Shown here: one piece after another, positions 5,294 through 5,502 of the stretch
How the letters are laid out: the number at the start of each line of letters is the position of its first letter
How positions within the stretch are numbered: the stretch's first letter is position 1
DNA from: Actinomycetota bacterium
Lineage (GTDB): Bacteria; Actinomycetota; Acidimicrobiia; Acidimicrobiales; Microtrichaceae
DNA length: 5,502 nt
NCBI GenBank assembly: GCA_018268735.1
Contig: JAFDWA010000755.1
Coordinates: 1-5,502, forward strand
Direction of reading: 5' to 3'
Made by a program: the position numbers and the translations under genes
Notes under the pieces: model-generated
Told to the model about the DNA's origin: nothing
Databases searched by the model: none
What the model saw: the letters and a program-made list of their open reading frames with translations, nothing else

Positions 5294-5502
5294 CTATTCC
5301 TGGACCAGCTCGATGAGCGTCCCGCAGGCGCCCTTCGGGTGGATGAACGCGACTGTCGTGCCGCGCGAACCGGGACGTGGCGCCTTGTCGATCGGCGTCG
5401 CGCCCGCGGCGACGAGCGCATCGAGTGCCGCCTGGCAGTCGTCGACCCTGTAGCCGACGTGGTGCAGACCCTCACCGCGCTTCTCGATCGCCGTCGCGAT
5501 CG
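5294..5502 (-). CDS. mce: Methylmalonyl-CoA epimerase, C-terminal part (5' end outside window)
   Basis: The last 68 residues of a vicinal-oxygen-chelate (glyoxalase-fold) protein are visible before the TAG at 5294-5296. The segments GEGLHHVGYRVDD, ALVAAGATPIDKAPRPGSRG, TVAFIHPKGACG and LIELVQE are characteristic of methylmalonyl-CoA epimerase. This enzyme interconverts (2S)- and (2R)-methylmalonyl-CoA between propionyl-CoA carboxylase and methylmalonyl-CoA mutase. The His of LHHV and the Glu of LIELVQ are the C-terminal-half metal ligands of the family. This implies a propionyl-CoA or methylmalonyl-CoA pathway in the cytosol. The mutase and carboxylase are not in the window. The phosphatase gene begins 30 bp downstream on the same strand. 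The family's ending pattern is distinctive, so the call is fairly secure despite truncation. Confidence 0.88.
   Translation of the reverse strand, partial: IATAIEKRGEGLHHVGYRVDDCQAALDALVAAGATPIDKAPRPGSRGTTVAFIHPKGACGTLIELVQE

Noticed and set aside
5291..5295. AGGAG overlapping the epimerase stop as the ribosome binding site of the phosphatase
   Set aside because: It is 27 nt from the GTG start and no standard start codon lies at normal distance, so it is probably incidental.

Overview
The window is a high-GC stretch from an actinobacterium-like chromosome. Codons are strongly G/C-ending, starts include GTG, and the gene set (DUF6325 and SHOCT proteins, methylmalonyl-CoA epimerase) is typical of Actinomycetota. 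A deep lineage such as Acidimicrobiia is a guess from the gene content and cannot be settled from this window. No rRNA, tRNA, CRISPR array, transposase, integrase or phage gene is visible, so this looks like ordinary chromosome.

Layout. The left third is read on the + strand: the 3' end of a SRPBCC (START-like fold) gene, then after 15 bp a complete formylglycine-type sulfatase (301-1869). A C-rich repeat tract (1874-1916) and a 21-bp hairpin (1922-1967) close this unit. Everything to the right is on the - strand and converges on that hairpin.

Reading the - strand from the right edge: the 3' end of a methylmalonyl-CoA epimerase gene; an inositol-monophosphatase-family phosphatase (4457-5263); and a lipoprotein alpha/beta hydrolase (3408-4457) whose start overlaps the phosphatase stop by one base. 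A roughly 140-bp non-coding region with several inverted repeats follows. Then comes a compact three-gene unit: a DUF1269 membrane-associated protein (2776-3264), a DUF6325 protein (2334-2771) and a small SHOCT-domain protein (1985-2293), all with good Shine-Dalgarno sites.

How they fit together. The SRPBCC-sulfatase pair is probably one transcript. The epimerase-phosphatase-hydrolase run looks cotranscribed, but the three proteins do not form an obvious single pathway: one is a CoA-ester enzyme, one a cytosolic phosphatase, and one an exported lipid-anchored hydrolase. The DUF1269-DUF6325-SHOCT cassette is the best candidate for an uncharacterised system. The first two proteins can be aligned by eye through their C-terminal halves, suggesting a membrane-segment version and a soluble version of the same fold, expressed with a small SHOCT protein.
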